Below, one piece after another: positions 28,549 through 37,305 of a stretch of 64,000 bases of DNA. The stretch spans positions 47,804 to 111,803 of the forward strand of contig JAJRPF010000047.1 in NCBI GenBank assembly GCA_024280885.1, in the 5' to 3' direction. Both the position numbers and the translations under genes were made by a program. Position 1 is the stretch's first letter; each line of letters begins with the position of its first letter. This stretch comes from Planctomycetota bacterium. GTDB lineage: Bacteria; Planctomycetota; JAJSAM01; JAJVHW01. The notes under the pieces are model-generated. The model was not told the origin of the DNA, did no database searches, and worked only from the letters and a program-made list of their open reading frames with translations.

Positions 28549-29982
28549 ATGCGATCTACTGCACAGGCGCCGAGCACTCGATGTGCACCGACGCCGCAAT
28601 CAGCGACGAGAGCGCTGCGCCGACTGGGTTGCGGCGCCATGTTGGCGCTGCTCACCGGGTGCGCCAGTTCCGCGTATGAGGCCTCGCCTCTGGACCCGGT
28701 GCAGGTCCTGCGTGATCTGCGCGCGACGGGCACAGCACTGCCCGGAGGGACAGACGCGACGGGACAGGACGGCGAACAACTCGCTGCGCTCACCATGGAG
28801 CAGGCGGCCGCCCTGGCCGTCGAGCGCAACCCCACCTTGCGTGCGATGCGCGCCGAGATCGGCGTGTCGCAAGCCAAGTTGGTCGAGGCCGGATTGCTCC
28901 CGGATCCTTCAATCGGTTGGGATGCGATGGACGTCCTGACCAATCAATGGGTCAACGGCAATACGGATCAGGAGGATTGGGTCGGCGGCTTCGGCCTCTC
29001 CTGGCGTGTCCCGCGACCCGGCGAACTCTCGGCGCTCGAAGCGGTCGCCGGTGCGGAGTTGGAGAGAACCGAGTGGGCTGTCGTCCGTGCCGAGTGGGGA
29101 CTCGCGCAGGCGGTCGCCGACGCATGGATCGAACTCGCATCGGTCCGCGGCCGCCTGGGCGTGGCGAACGAGTTGCTCGTCCTCGGTCGGCGCACCGCGT
29201 CCACGCTGGAGCAGGCGCGCCGCGTGCGTGCTGCGACCGGCATCGAGGCGAACCTGGCTGCGCTCGACGTCGCCGACCTGGAACTTGAGCGATTGGGCCT
29301 CGAGGACGAGGAGATCCTGGATCGACAGGCCCTCAATGCCTTGCTCGGTCTCGCGCCGGACACGCGCTACGAGATTGCCACCGCCGACGTCATGAGCACC
29401 GGTCCGGACACGGCTCCTGATCCTGCAGCCATCATGGATGCCGCGATCGTCCAGCGGCCCGATCTTGCGGAACTGATGACGGACTACGCCGCAGCCGAGG
29501 CCGCGTTGCTACTCGAGGTTGTGAAGCAATTCCCCGAGCTGTCCATCGGGACGGGCATCGAGGTGGTCCTGCCCATGTTCTCGCGTGCCAACTGCTACGC
29601 GATCCGGAGGGCATACGCGGAGCGCGAAGTCATTCGCCGCGTGGTTACCGCCGAGGTCGCGCGACTGCGCGCCGAGGTCCATGCGACGGTCGCGGCTTAC
29701 AGGCGTGCCCGTCGTCAGGCCGACTACATCGCGGAGAACGTAGAGCCGCGACTCGAGGAGAGCTTGCGCCTCACCGAGGCGAGCATCGCCGCGCGCGAAC
29801 TCAGCACACTTGAGGTCTTGCTCACGCAGCGCCAGATCCTCGATGCACGGATGCGAGCCCTCGCGGCTCGCTTCGAGGCCGCGTCGAGTTGGGTCCGCGT
29901 CCAGGCCGTCTCCGGTCGCCTCTTCGGCACCGGCGCGCGGCATGTGCCGGACGCCGCGACTGAAGCAGAAGAGGACGAGTGA
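28549..29982 (+). CDS. Outer-membrane efflux factor (TolC/CusC family), system 2
   Basis: The 477-residue protein has a lipoprotein signal (RRLGCGAMLALLTGC), then TolC-type repeats (LTMEQAAALAVERNPTLRAMRAEIGVSQAKLVEAGLLPDPSIGW and, later, a second coiled-coil repeat). ATG 28549 is used because it begins the signal peptide. With the adaptor at 30077 and pump at 31520 it makes a complete tripartite export system. Confidence 0.9.
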   Translation: MRSTAQAPSTRCAPTPQSATRALRRLGCGAMLALLTGCASSAYEASPLDPVQVLRDLRATGTALPGGTDATGQDGEQLAALTMEQAAALAVERNPTLRAMRAEIGVSQAKLVEAGLLPDPSIGWDAMDVLTNQWVNGNTDQEDWVGGFGLSWRVPRPGELSALEAVAGAELERTEWAVVRAEWGLAQAVADAWIELASVRGRLGVANELLVLGRRTASTLEQARRVRAATGIEANLAALDVADLELERLGLEDEEILDRQALNALLGLAPDTRYEIATADVMSTGPDTAPDPAAIMDAAIVQRPDLAELMTDYAAAEAALLLEVVKQFPELSIGTGIEVVLPMFSRANCYAIRRAYAEREVIRRVVTAEVARLRAEVHATVAAYRRARRQADYIAENVEPRLEESLRLTEASIAARELSTLEVLLTQRQILDARMRALAARFEAASSWVRVQAVSGRLFGTGARHVPDAATEAEEDE

Positions 29983-30076
29983 TGACCACGACCAGCCCAT
30001 CACCTCACGCTGACCAGCCCCGTCCCGCCGCATCCGCGCGGCACGCAATTACCCACCGCAAACAGGAGATCGAGAC

Positions 30077-31501
30077 ATGCTGAAGACTATTCTGCAGCCG
30101 AGGAGCCTCGCACTGTGTGCGGCTCTCACCATCTTTGGCGTTCTCGGCGGCTGTGGCCCCGATGGCGGCGGCGATGGGCACGATGACCATGAAGAAGGCG
30201 GCCATGAAGAGGGCGGCCATGACGAGGGCGGGGAAGAGGAAGGCAGCGTTCATCTGACGGCTGAGCAGATCGAGCGCGCAGGCATCGAAGTCGTCAAGGC
30301 TGGGCCCGGCCCGATCGAGGAGACCCTGCGTGTCGCCGCGGTCGTCTCGGAGAACTTGGACACCCAATCTCACGTGAACCCACGCGCATCGGGCCTTGTG
30401 CGAGCGATCCACAAGCACCTCGGCGAGACGGTCGAGAAGGGCGAGGTCCTCTGCGAGATCGACAGCGTTGCGATGGGCGAGGCCGTCAGCGCGTATCAGA
30501 CAACGCGTTCGACCTCGGAGGCTGCTCGCGGCCTGCTCGCCAAGGAGAAGGAACTCTTCCGCAAGCGACTCACGGCGCGAACGGATGTGCTCGATGGGGC
30601 GATCGCCCTCGCGGGGACGATCCGCGACCGCGAGAAGAGCCTCGAAGCGAAGGGGCTCTCCACGTTGCGTCCGTTACTCGCGGCCGAGAAGGCGTTCAGG
30701 GAAGCGGAGTTGGAGAAGGAGCAGTCGCTCACCGAGTTGAAGGCAGAGCGCGACACGCGCCTGCTCCAACTCGATGCGGCTTCGATCGAAGCGGACATCG
30801 CTCTTCGGGCGGCGACCGATAGATTGCGTATCCTCGGGATCGATCCCGAGTCGGTGCCGGGTCACGGCGAGAGAGCGTCGGCGAGCTTGGGCCTCTACAA
30901 GGTCATGGCGCCCCGATCAGGTGTCATCGTCGCGCGTGACGTCACGCTCGACGAGTTCGTCGGGGCGGAGACGACGCTCTTCGAGATCGACGACCCATCG
31001 GTCGCGTGGATCATTGCTTCCGTCTACGAGCATGACTTGCGCCGCGTGAAGCGTGGCCAGAGGGTGCATGTCTCCGTCGGCGCGCTCCCTGGCGCCGTCT
31101 TCGAAGGCACCGTCGGACTCATCGAGTATGAGATCTCTACGAGTACGCGCACCGCGCGCGTTCGGATCGAGATCCCCAACCACCCCGTCGAGCAATGGCC
31201 CGAGCCCTTCCCGCTGCGTCCCGGCATGTTCGCGTCCGTGAGCATCGTGACTGCCAGCGGAGACGTCGGCATCGTGGTGCCGGAAGACGCGATCGTGCAC
31301 GAGGGTCCTGCGACATTCGTGTTCGTACAAGTCGACACCGGCAAGTTCGAGCGCCGCGAGGTCACGCTTGGCGTTTCTGGAGGCGGGGACGTCGAGATCG
31401 TCTCCGGCGTGAAGGTGGGAGAAGGCGTCGCCACGGGCGGGACGTTCACTCTCAAGTCTGCTGCTCGGGCCAGTGAGCTCGGCGGGGGGCACTCCCACTA
31501 A
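30077..31501 (+). CDS. RND periplasmic adaptor lipoprotein with His/acidic N-terminus, system 2
   Basis: The 474-residue adaptor has a lipobox (FGVLGGC) followed by a His/Asp/Glu/Gly-rich stretch at about 30-55 (GHDDHEEGGHEEGGHDEGG), likely to bind divalent metal. The body is HlyD/CzcB-like: NPRASGLVRAIHKHLGETVEKGEVLCEIDS (lipoyl half), a helical hairpin, YKVMAPRSGVIVARDVTLDEFV and WIIASVYEHDLRRVKRGQ. It ends in GGGHSH. AGGAGA precedes the ATG. It precedes the pump gene by 18 bp. Confidence 0.93.
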   Translation: MLKTILQPRSLALCAALTIFGVLGGCGPDGGGDGHDDHEEGGHEEGGHDEGGEEEGSVHLTAEQIERAGIEVVKAGPGPIEETLRVAAVVSENLDTQSHVNPRASGLVRAIHKHLGETVEKGEVLCEIDSVAMGEAVSAYQTTRSTSEAARGLLAKEKELFRKRLTARTDVLDGAIALAGTIRDREKSLEAKGLSTLRPLLAAEKAFREAELEKEQSLTELKAERDTRLLQLDAASIEADIALRAATDRLRILGIDPESVPGHGERASASLGLYKVMAPRSGVIVARDVTLDEFVGAETTLFEIDDPSVAWIIASVYEHDLRRVKRGQRVHVSVGALPGAVFEGTVGLIEYEISTSTRTARVRIEIPNHPVEQWPEPFPLRPGMFASVSIVTASGDVGIVVPEDAIVHEGPATFVFVQVDTGKFERREVTLGVSGGGDVEIVSGVKVGEGVATGGTFTLKSAARASELGGGHSH

Positions 31502-31519
31502 GCGGGAGGAATACCAACC

Positions 31520-34500
31520 ATGATCAAGTCAATCATCGACTTCTCGCTCAACAACCGGCTTCTCGTCGTCATCCTCTGGTTCGTCGTGGGCGCCATCGGT
31601 GTGCGCTCGCTCGGCGAACTACCGATCGATGCCGTGCCGGACGTAACCAATATTCAGGTCCAGATCCTGACCACGAGTCCCGGACTCGCACCGCAGGAGA
31701 TGGAGCGCTTCATCACGTTCCCCGTCGAAACCTCGATGAGCGGCCTGCCCGCCGTCGAGGAGATCCGCTCTGTCTCGAAGTTCGGCCTCTCCGTCGTGAC
31801 GGTCGTCTTCGAAGAGGGCACAGACATCTACTGGGCGCGCCAGCTCATCTCGGAGCGGCTGGTCGAAGCGCGGGAGCAGATCCCGGACGGTTACGGCGAA
31901 CCCGAGATGGGGCCAATCTCGACCGGTCTCGGCGAGATCTACCAATTCGAGGTCCGTGGCGAAGGCCACTCCTTGATGGAGTTGCGCGAGATCCTGGACT
32001 GGAACATCAATTACCAGTTGCGCTCCGTTCCGGGCATCGTCGAGGTGAACGCTTTCGGCGGCGAACTCAAGACGTTCCAGGTGACCGTCGATCCTGATCG
32101 ACTCATCTCGTACGGGCTCTCGCTCAGCGAGGTCTTCGAAGCGATCGAGGGCAACAACCGCAACTCCGGCGGCGGCTATATCGAACACGCGGGCGAGCAA
32201 TACCTGATCCGCGGTGAAGGGCTCGTCGGAAGCCCGGCGGACCTCGAGAACGTCGTCCTCTCAACAACCGAGGATGGCACGCCGGTCTACGTCCACAACA
32301 TCGCGCGCGTCGAATTCGCACCGATGATCCGGCAAGGCGCAGTCACCCGTGACGGACGCGGCGAGGCCGTCGTCGGTATCGTGATGATGCTGATGGGAGC
32401 CAACTCTCGCACTGTGTCGCGGGACGTGCACACCAAGATCCTCGAGATCTCGAAGACGCTGCCCGAGGGCGTGACGATCGACACGTTCTACGACCGCACC
32501 GAACTCGTCGATCGGACGATCGGGACGGTCGCGAAGAACCTCGCCGAGGGCGGCTTCCTGGTCGTTCTCGTGCTACTGCTCTTGCTGGGCAACCTGCGCG
32601 GAGGGTTGATCGTCGCGTCGGCGATCCCGATCTCGATGTTGGTCGCCTTCACGGCGATGCGCTACGCGGGGCTCTCCGGCAACCTCATGTCGCTCGGCGC
32701 GATTGACTTCGGGCTGATCGTTGACGGCTCGGTTGTCCTCATCGAGAACGTGGTGCGCTACCTGCATCACCACCGTGATGACAAACTGACACCGCACATC
32801 GAGAAGGTGCGGCGTGCATGCCACGAGGTTGCGCGCCCGGTGGTGTTCGCCGTGGGCATCATCATGATCGTCTACATCCCGATCCTCGGACTGCGCGGGA
32901 TCGAGGGGAAGATGTTCGGTCCGATGGCTCTCACGGTGGTGTTCGCGCTCGCCGGCTCGCTGATCTGCGCGCTGACACTCATGCCGATCCTCGCGAGCGT
33001 GTTTCTTACGAACGTGAGCGAGACCGAGCCGTGGCTCTTCCGCCTTGCGAAGCGCGCGTATACACCGATGCTTGAGCGTGTGACCAACCACCCGAGAGTG
33101 ACCGCAATCACCGCGGTGGTGCTCTTTGCGGTCAGCCTCGGTATCGCGCCATTCCTTGGCGCTGAGTTCATGCCGCGTCTGGACGAAGGTGCGATCGCGT
33201 TGCAGATCTGGCGCATCCCCAGTGTCTCGTTGGAGAAGTCCAACGAGGTGAGCACGCAGGCCGAGATCATCGTGAAGTCGTTCCCCGAAGTGTCCACCGT
33301 GGTCTCGCGCACCGGTCGGGCCGAGATCGCGACGGACCCGATGGGCGTCGAGATCAGCGACACGTTCATTATTCTCAATCCGCCCGACACGTGGCGCTTC
33401 GACACGAAGGCCGAGTTGATCGCGGCCATCGACGAGAAACTCACCACACAGATCCCGGGGGTGTTGTTCAGCTACTCGCAGCCCATCGAGTTGCGTGTGG
33501 CAGAGTTGATCAGCGGCGTGCGATCCGACGTCGGCATCAAGCTCTTCGGGCCGGGCGAGAGCCTCAACGAGATGAAGAGATATGCCGACAAGATCGCTGC
33601 GGTCGTCCGCAAGATTCCCGGCATGACCGAGGTCAAGGCCGAGCAGGTGATCGGCCTGCCGACGCTGCGCGTCGTGATCGACCGGAAAGCGACAGCGCGT
33701 CTCGGCATCAACGCCGAAGACGTGTTGGACGTCGTCGAGACGATCGGTGGACGTCAGGTCTCTACCGTCAGCCAGGGCCAGCGTCGCTTTGCCTTGCAGG
33801 TGCGCTTCGACGAGTCGGTTCGCGCTGACCTGCATCGTATCCGGAGTCTGAAGGTGCCCGTCCGCCTCGGCGGCTCGGACGCCCCAGGCTTCGTGCCTCT
33901 TGCCCAACTGGCCGACATCATTGTCGAGACAGGGCCAGCACAGATCAGTCGTGAGAAGATCAGCCGACGGATCTCGATCGAGGCCAATGTTCGTGGACGC
34001 GACCTCGCGTCCGCAGTCGCCGAGGCGCAGGAGCGCATCGAGGCGGAAGTCGAACTACCGCCCGGCTGGTACATCGAGTGGGGCGGTCAGTTCAAGAACC
34101 TCGAAGCGGCGTCCGCGCGACTCGCGATCCTGGTCCCGCTCTCGCTCTTGCTCATCTTCGTGTTGCTCTTCACCACGTTCAACTCGACGCGACTCGGCCT
34201 GCTCATCTTCCTGAACGTCCCGCTCGCCGTGACCGGTGGACTGGTCGCACTCGAACTGCGCGGGTACCCCTTCTCGATCTCCGCTGGCGTCGGGTTCATC
34301 GCTCTCTTCGGCATCGCCGTATTGAACGGTGTCGTGCTCGTGTCCTACATCGTTCAACGTTGTCAGGACGGGCTCAGCCCGATGGAGGCTGCGAAGGACG
34401 CTGCAATGGTTCGCTTGCGTCCGGTTCTGATGACGGCGATGGTCGCCTCGCTCGGCTTCCTTCCGATGGCGCTCGCGACGAGTTCTGGTGCAGAGGTCCA

Positions 34501-34624
34501 GCGTCCCCTCGCTACCGTCGTGATCGGTGGACTCATCACATCGACGCTTCTGACACTGCTCGTGTTGCCGAGCGTCTACTCCTGGTTCGACGGTCGCAAG
34601 TCCGAGGTGGAGATCGCGTCATGA
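31520..34624 (+). CDS. HME-family RND heavy-metal efflux pump (CzcA-like), system 2
   Basis: The 1034-residue pump has RND architecture and HME signatures: RSVSKFGLSVVTVVFEEGTDIYWARQL, and TM4 AIDFGLIVDGSVVLIENVVRYL, the DFG...DG...EN form of divalent-metal (Zn/Co/Cd) exporters. GGGAGG lies upstream of ATG 31520. The TGA overlaps the ATG of a PII-like gene (ATGA). It expels metal through the adaptor and outer-membrane factor encoded upstream. Confidence 0.94.
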   Translation: MIKSIIDFSLNNRLLVVILWFVVGAIGVRSLGELPIDAVPDVTNIQVQILTTSPGLAPQEMERFITFPVETSMSGLPAVEEIRSVSKFGLSVVTVVFEEGTDIYWARQLISERLVEAREQIPDGYGEPEMGPISTGLGEIYQFEVRGEGHSLMELREILDWNINYQLRSVPGIVEVNAFGGELKTFQVTVDPDRLISYGLSLSEVFEAIEGNNRNSGGGYIEHAGEQYLIRGEGLVGSPADLENVVLSTTEDGTPVYVHNIARVEFAPMIRQGAVTRDGRGEAVVGIVMMLMGANSRTVSRDVHTKILEISKTLPEGVTIDTFYDRTELVDRTIGTVAKNLAEGGFLVVLVLLLLLGNLRGGLIVASAIPISMLVAFTAMRYAGLSGNLMSLGAIDFGLIVDGSVVLIENVVRYLHHHRDDKLTPHIEKVRRACHEVARPVVFAVGIIMIVYIPILGLRGIEGKMFGPMALTVVFALAGSLICALTLMPILASVFLTNVSETEPWLFRLAKRAYTPMLERVTNHPRVTAITAVVLFAVSLGIAPFLGAEFMPRLDEGAIALQIWRIPSVSLEKSNEVSTQAEIIVKSFPEVSTVVSRTGRAEIATDPMGVEISDTFIILNPPDTWRFDTKAELIAAIDEKLTTQIPGVLFSYSQPIELRVAELISGVRSDVGIKLFGPGESLNEMKRYADKIAAVVRKIPGMTEVKAEQVIGLPTLRVVIDRKATARLGINAEDVLDVVETIGGRQVSTVSQGQRRFALQVRFDESVRADLHRIRSLKVPVRLGGSDAPGFVPLAQLADIIVETGPAQISREKISRRISIEANVRGRDLASAVAEAQERIEAEVELPPGWYIEWGGQFKNLEAASARLAILVPLSLLLIFVLLFTTFNSTRLGLLIFLNVPLAVTGGLVALELRGYPFSISAGVGFIALFGIAVLNGVVLVSYIVQRCQDGLSPMEAAKDAAMVRLRPVLMTAMVASLGFLPMALATSSGAEVQRPLATVVIGGLITSTLLTLLVLPSVYSWFDGRKSEVEIAS

Positions 34625-34965
34625 AAGAGATCAAGGCCATTATTCAGCCGTTCCGTCTCGATGCTGTGATTGACGCATTGAGACGGCACCCGGAGTTGCC
34701 CGGAGTCACGATTTCAGACGTCGTCGGCTTCGGGAAGCAGAAGGCTCTGTCGACGCCCGATGGGCAAAATGTCCAGGTGGGCGCGCAGGCGTTCGCCAAG
34801 AAGACCAAGCTCGAGATCGTCGTGGACGATGACGCTGTCGATGAGGTCGTCGATCTCATCACGCGCGCGGCTCACACGGGCAATCCCGGCGACGGCGTGA
34901 TCATCGTGTACGACGTGCTCGATAAGCGCCGTATCCGCGACGGCAAGCAATTCGGAGACGCGTGA
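34621..34965 (+). CDS. PII-like signalling protein associated with an RND metal pump
   Basis: The 114-residue protein starts MKEIKAIIQPFRLDAVIDALRRHPELPGVTISDVVGFGKQKA and ends VYDVLDKRRIRDGKQFGDA, the PII/GlnB ferredoxin-like fold including the B- and C-loop regions. The T-loop (about 36-58) lacks the uridylylated Tyr of GlnB. It overlaps the pump (ATGA) and the P1B ATPase start (ATGA). PII paralogues linked to HME-RND pumps are known as the PII-NG group; their effector and target are unclear. Probably an allosteric regulator of transport. Confidence 0.9.
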   Translation: MKEIKAIIQPFRLDAVIDALRRHPELPGVTISDVVGFGKQKALSTPDGQNVQVGAQAFAKKTKLEIVVDDDAVDEVVDLITRAAHTGNPGDGVIIVYDVLDKRRIRDGKQFGDA

Positions 34966-37193
34966 CCCAGGGGACCGAAACCCGCACACTCGCTTCAGGA
35001 CCTCCTTCAGAGCGGTTCTGCCTTCGAATCGAAGGCATGGATTGCGTGGAGGAGGTCACGCTTCTGCGTCATGCGCTCAAGCCACTGATTGCAGACGAGG
35101 ACCAACTCGCATTCGACGTGATCGGTGGCCGCATGTGGGTCACCGTTCACGAAGAGACGCGAGCTCCCACCGTGGACGCTGTCATCGCCGCTGTTGCGAC
35201 GACCGGCATGCGCGCCTCGGTTCCACAGGAGGGAGTGGCCGGTGGCGAGGGCGTACTTGACGCTCTGCAACGGCGTCGCACGCGTCTCACCATTGCTGCC
35301 GGAGTGGCAGCTGTCCTCGGCGTGTTTGTGGACGCGCTCTCCGGAGCCGGGTTCGCCGCCGCGCTCGGCCTCAGTGAGGGAGAGCACGCAGCGACGTGGC
35401 CCGCGCGCTGTCTGTACGTCGTCACCATTCTGATCGCGTACTGGTACGTGGCGCCGCGTGCGTGGGCAGCTCTGCGTCGGATGCGCCCCGACATGAACCT
35501 GCTCATGACGGTCGCCGTGGTCGGCGCCGTCGTGATCGGCGAGTGGCTGGAGGCGTCCGCGGTCTCGTTCCTCTTCGCCCTCTCGCTCACCATCGAGGGG
35601 TGGAGTGCCGGTCGTGCGCGGCACGCACTCGACGCGATCCTGCGCTTGGCACCGGATCACGTCCGTGTGGTCGGGGACGATGGTGTGGAGAGCGAGATCT
35701 CGCCGAACGACGTCGCGATCGGGACGCGCTTCGTCGTCAAGCCAGGCGAGCGCATTCCCCTCGATGGGACTGTCCTCGAGGGGACGTCGCGTGTCGACGA
35801 GGCACCCATCACCGGCGAGAGTTTGCCGGTGACCAAGAGCGCGCCGAACGAGGTCTTCGCCGGGACGATCAACGGCGATGGTGCACTCGAGATCGAAGCG
35901 ACGCAGGTCGCCGGCGACACGGTGCTTGCGCGTGTCGTGCGGTTGATCTCCGACGCTCGCGCGCAGCGTGCACCCGTCGAGCGGTGGGTGGATCGCTTTG
36001 CCGCGATCTATACACCTGTCGTGCTTGCGCTGGCCGCGCTGATCGCAATCGCTCCACCGCTCTTCGCGGGCGGCGAGTGGGGGGCCTGGGTCTATCGCGC
36101 GCTCGTGCTGCTCGTCATCGCCTGTCCGTGTGCTCTGGTCATCTCCACACCCGTGACGTTGATCTCCGCGCTGGCAGCGGCCGCCCGCAACGGTGTGCTG
36201 GTGAAGGGCGCCGGTCATCTGGAAGTCCTGACGCGCGTGCGCGCCGTCGCACTCGATAAGACCGGGACGATCTCCGAGGGGCGACCGCGAGTTGCGGAGA
36301 TCGTCGCACTCCGGGTTAGCGAGAATGACGCGCTCGCCGTGGCCGCGAGTGTCGAGTCGCGCAGCGAACATCCGCTGGCGCGCGCGGTCGTGACGGCTGC
36401 GGAGGAACGCGGCGTCGCGTTCGACCCGGCGTCCGACTTCAAGGCAATTCCCGGTAAGGGCGCCCGCGCGTCGATCGTCGGTCCGGACGGGGCCACTGTC
36501 CGCGTATGGGTCGGCTCGCATCCGTACCTCGAAGAGCTGGAACTTGAGACGGAGGCGATTCACAACCGACTCGACGAACTGGCGCAGGGCGGACGGAGCG
36601 TCGTCGTCGTCGGCACCGACACGGAAGTCATCGCGCTGATCGCGCTCTCCGATGGTCTGCGCAGCGAGTCGCAAGAGGCGCTTGCCACGCTGCGCGCGAT
36701 TGGTATCGATCAGCTCTCGCTACTCACCGGCGACAATCGTGAGACCGCCGCACTGGTCGCTGAGCAATGCGGGATCGACGACGTACGCGCAGAGCTACTG
36801 CCACACGACAAGGTCACCGCGATAGAGGAATTGCTCCGCGATCACGAGTTCGTTGCGATGGTCGGAGACGGTGTGAACGACGCGCCTGCGCTCGCCCGTG
36901 CATCGGTCGGCATCGCGATGGGAGCTGCCGGCACCGACGCGGCGATCGAGACCGCAGACGTTGCCTTGATGGCGGACGACCTGCGCAAGCTGCCGTGGCT
37001 GATCCAGCACTCGCGGCGGGCACTCAACACGGTCCGCGTGAACGTCGCGCTCTCGCTGGGTGTCAAGGGCGCGTTCATGATCTTGGCCGCGGTCGGGCAC
37101 GCGTCGCTGTGGGCTGCGATCACCGCCGACATGGGCGCGTCGCTCCTCGTCACGCTGAACGGTCTCCGGCTCCTGCGACCGAAGGACGCGTAA
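34962..37193 (+). CDS. P1B-type heavy-metal ATPase (Zn/Cd/Pb class)
   Basis: The 743-residue ATPase has an N-terminal HMA-like domain with GMDCVEEV (about 25-32), eight predicted helices, TGES, the membrane metal site CPC in VIACPCALVIS (about 388), phosphorylation motif DKTGT (about 432), SEHPLA and GDGVNDAPA. The last helices carry ADMGASLLVTLNGLRLL, typical of P1B-2 (ZntA/CadA). The N-terminal motif is CxxE rather than CxxC, so only one Cys is available there. It pumps Zn(II)/Cd(II)/Pb(II), or possibly Hg(II), out of the cytoplasm to the RND system. It is the last gene of the operon. Confidence 0.95.
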   Translation: MTQGTETRTLASGPPSERFCLRIEGMDCVEEVTLLRHALKPLIADEDQLAFDVIGGRMWVTVHEETRAPTVDAVIAAVATTGMRASVPQEGVAGGEGVLDALQRRRTRLTIAAGVAAVLGVFVDALSGAGFAAALGLSEGEHAATWPARCLYVVTILIAYWYVAPRAWAALRRMRPDMNLLMTVAVVGAVVIGEWLEASAVSFLFALSLTIEGWSAGRARHALDAILRLAPDHVRVVGDDGVESEISPNDVAIGTRFVVKPGERIPLDGTVLEGTSRVDEAPITGESLPVTKSAPNEVFAGTINGDGALEIEATQVAGDTVLARVVRLISDARAQRAPVERWVDRFAAIYTPVVLALAALIAIAPPLFAGGEWGAWVYRALVLLVIACPCALVISTPVTLISALAAAARNGVLVKGAGHLEVLTRVRAVALDKTGTISEGRPRVAEIVALRVSENDALAVAASVESRSEHPLARAVVTAAEERGVAFDPASDFKAIPGKGARASIVGPDGATVRVWVGSHPYLEELELETEAIHNRLDELAQGGRSVVVVGTDTEVIALIALSDGLRSESQEALATLRAIGIDQLSLLTGDNRETAALVAEQCGIDDVRAELLPHDKVTAIEELLRDHEFVAMVGDGVNDAPALARASVGIAMGAAGTDAAIETADVALMADDLRKLPWLIQHSRRALNTVRVNVALSLGVKGAFMILAAVGHASLWAAITADMGASLLVTLNGLRLLRPKDA

Positions 37194-37202
37194 CCCTCAC
37201 GA

Positions 37203-37304
37203 CGATACGGAGCCAGGACACTTTCGGCGGAGTTCGGAGGTGAACCCTCGCCACATCGATGCCACTGCTCCGAACTCTGCCGAAAGTGTCCTGGCTCCGT
37301 ATCG
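37203..37304. repeat. Long palindrome (37-bp arms) between convergent genes
   Basis: Arms 37203-37239 and 37268-37304 are inverted copies differing at one position (which still pairs as G-U), separated by 28 bp. It fills almost the whole gap between the ATPase stop and the convergent gene ending at 37306. It could be an oversized bidirectional terminator or a MITE-like/REP-like element; no transposase is nearby. Confidence 0.85.
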
Positions 37305-37305
37305 C

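Noticed and set aside
35007..36674. 555-residue minus-strand open frame opposite the P1B ATPase
   Set aside because: Shadow of the ATPase gene, Asp/Arg/His-rich with no recognisable motif.
37203..37304. Complete insertion sequence
   Set aside because: Only 102 bp with no transposase and no visible target duplication; kept as a palindrome or MITE-like element.
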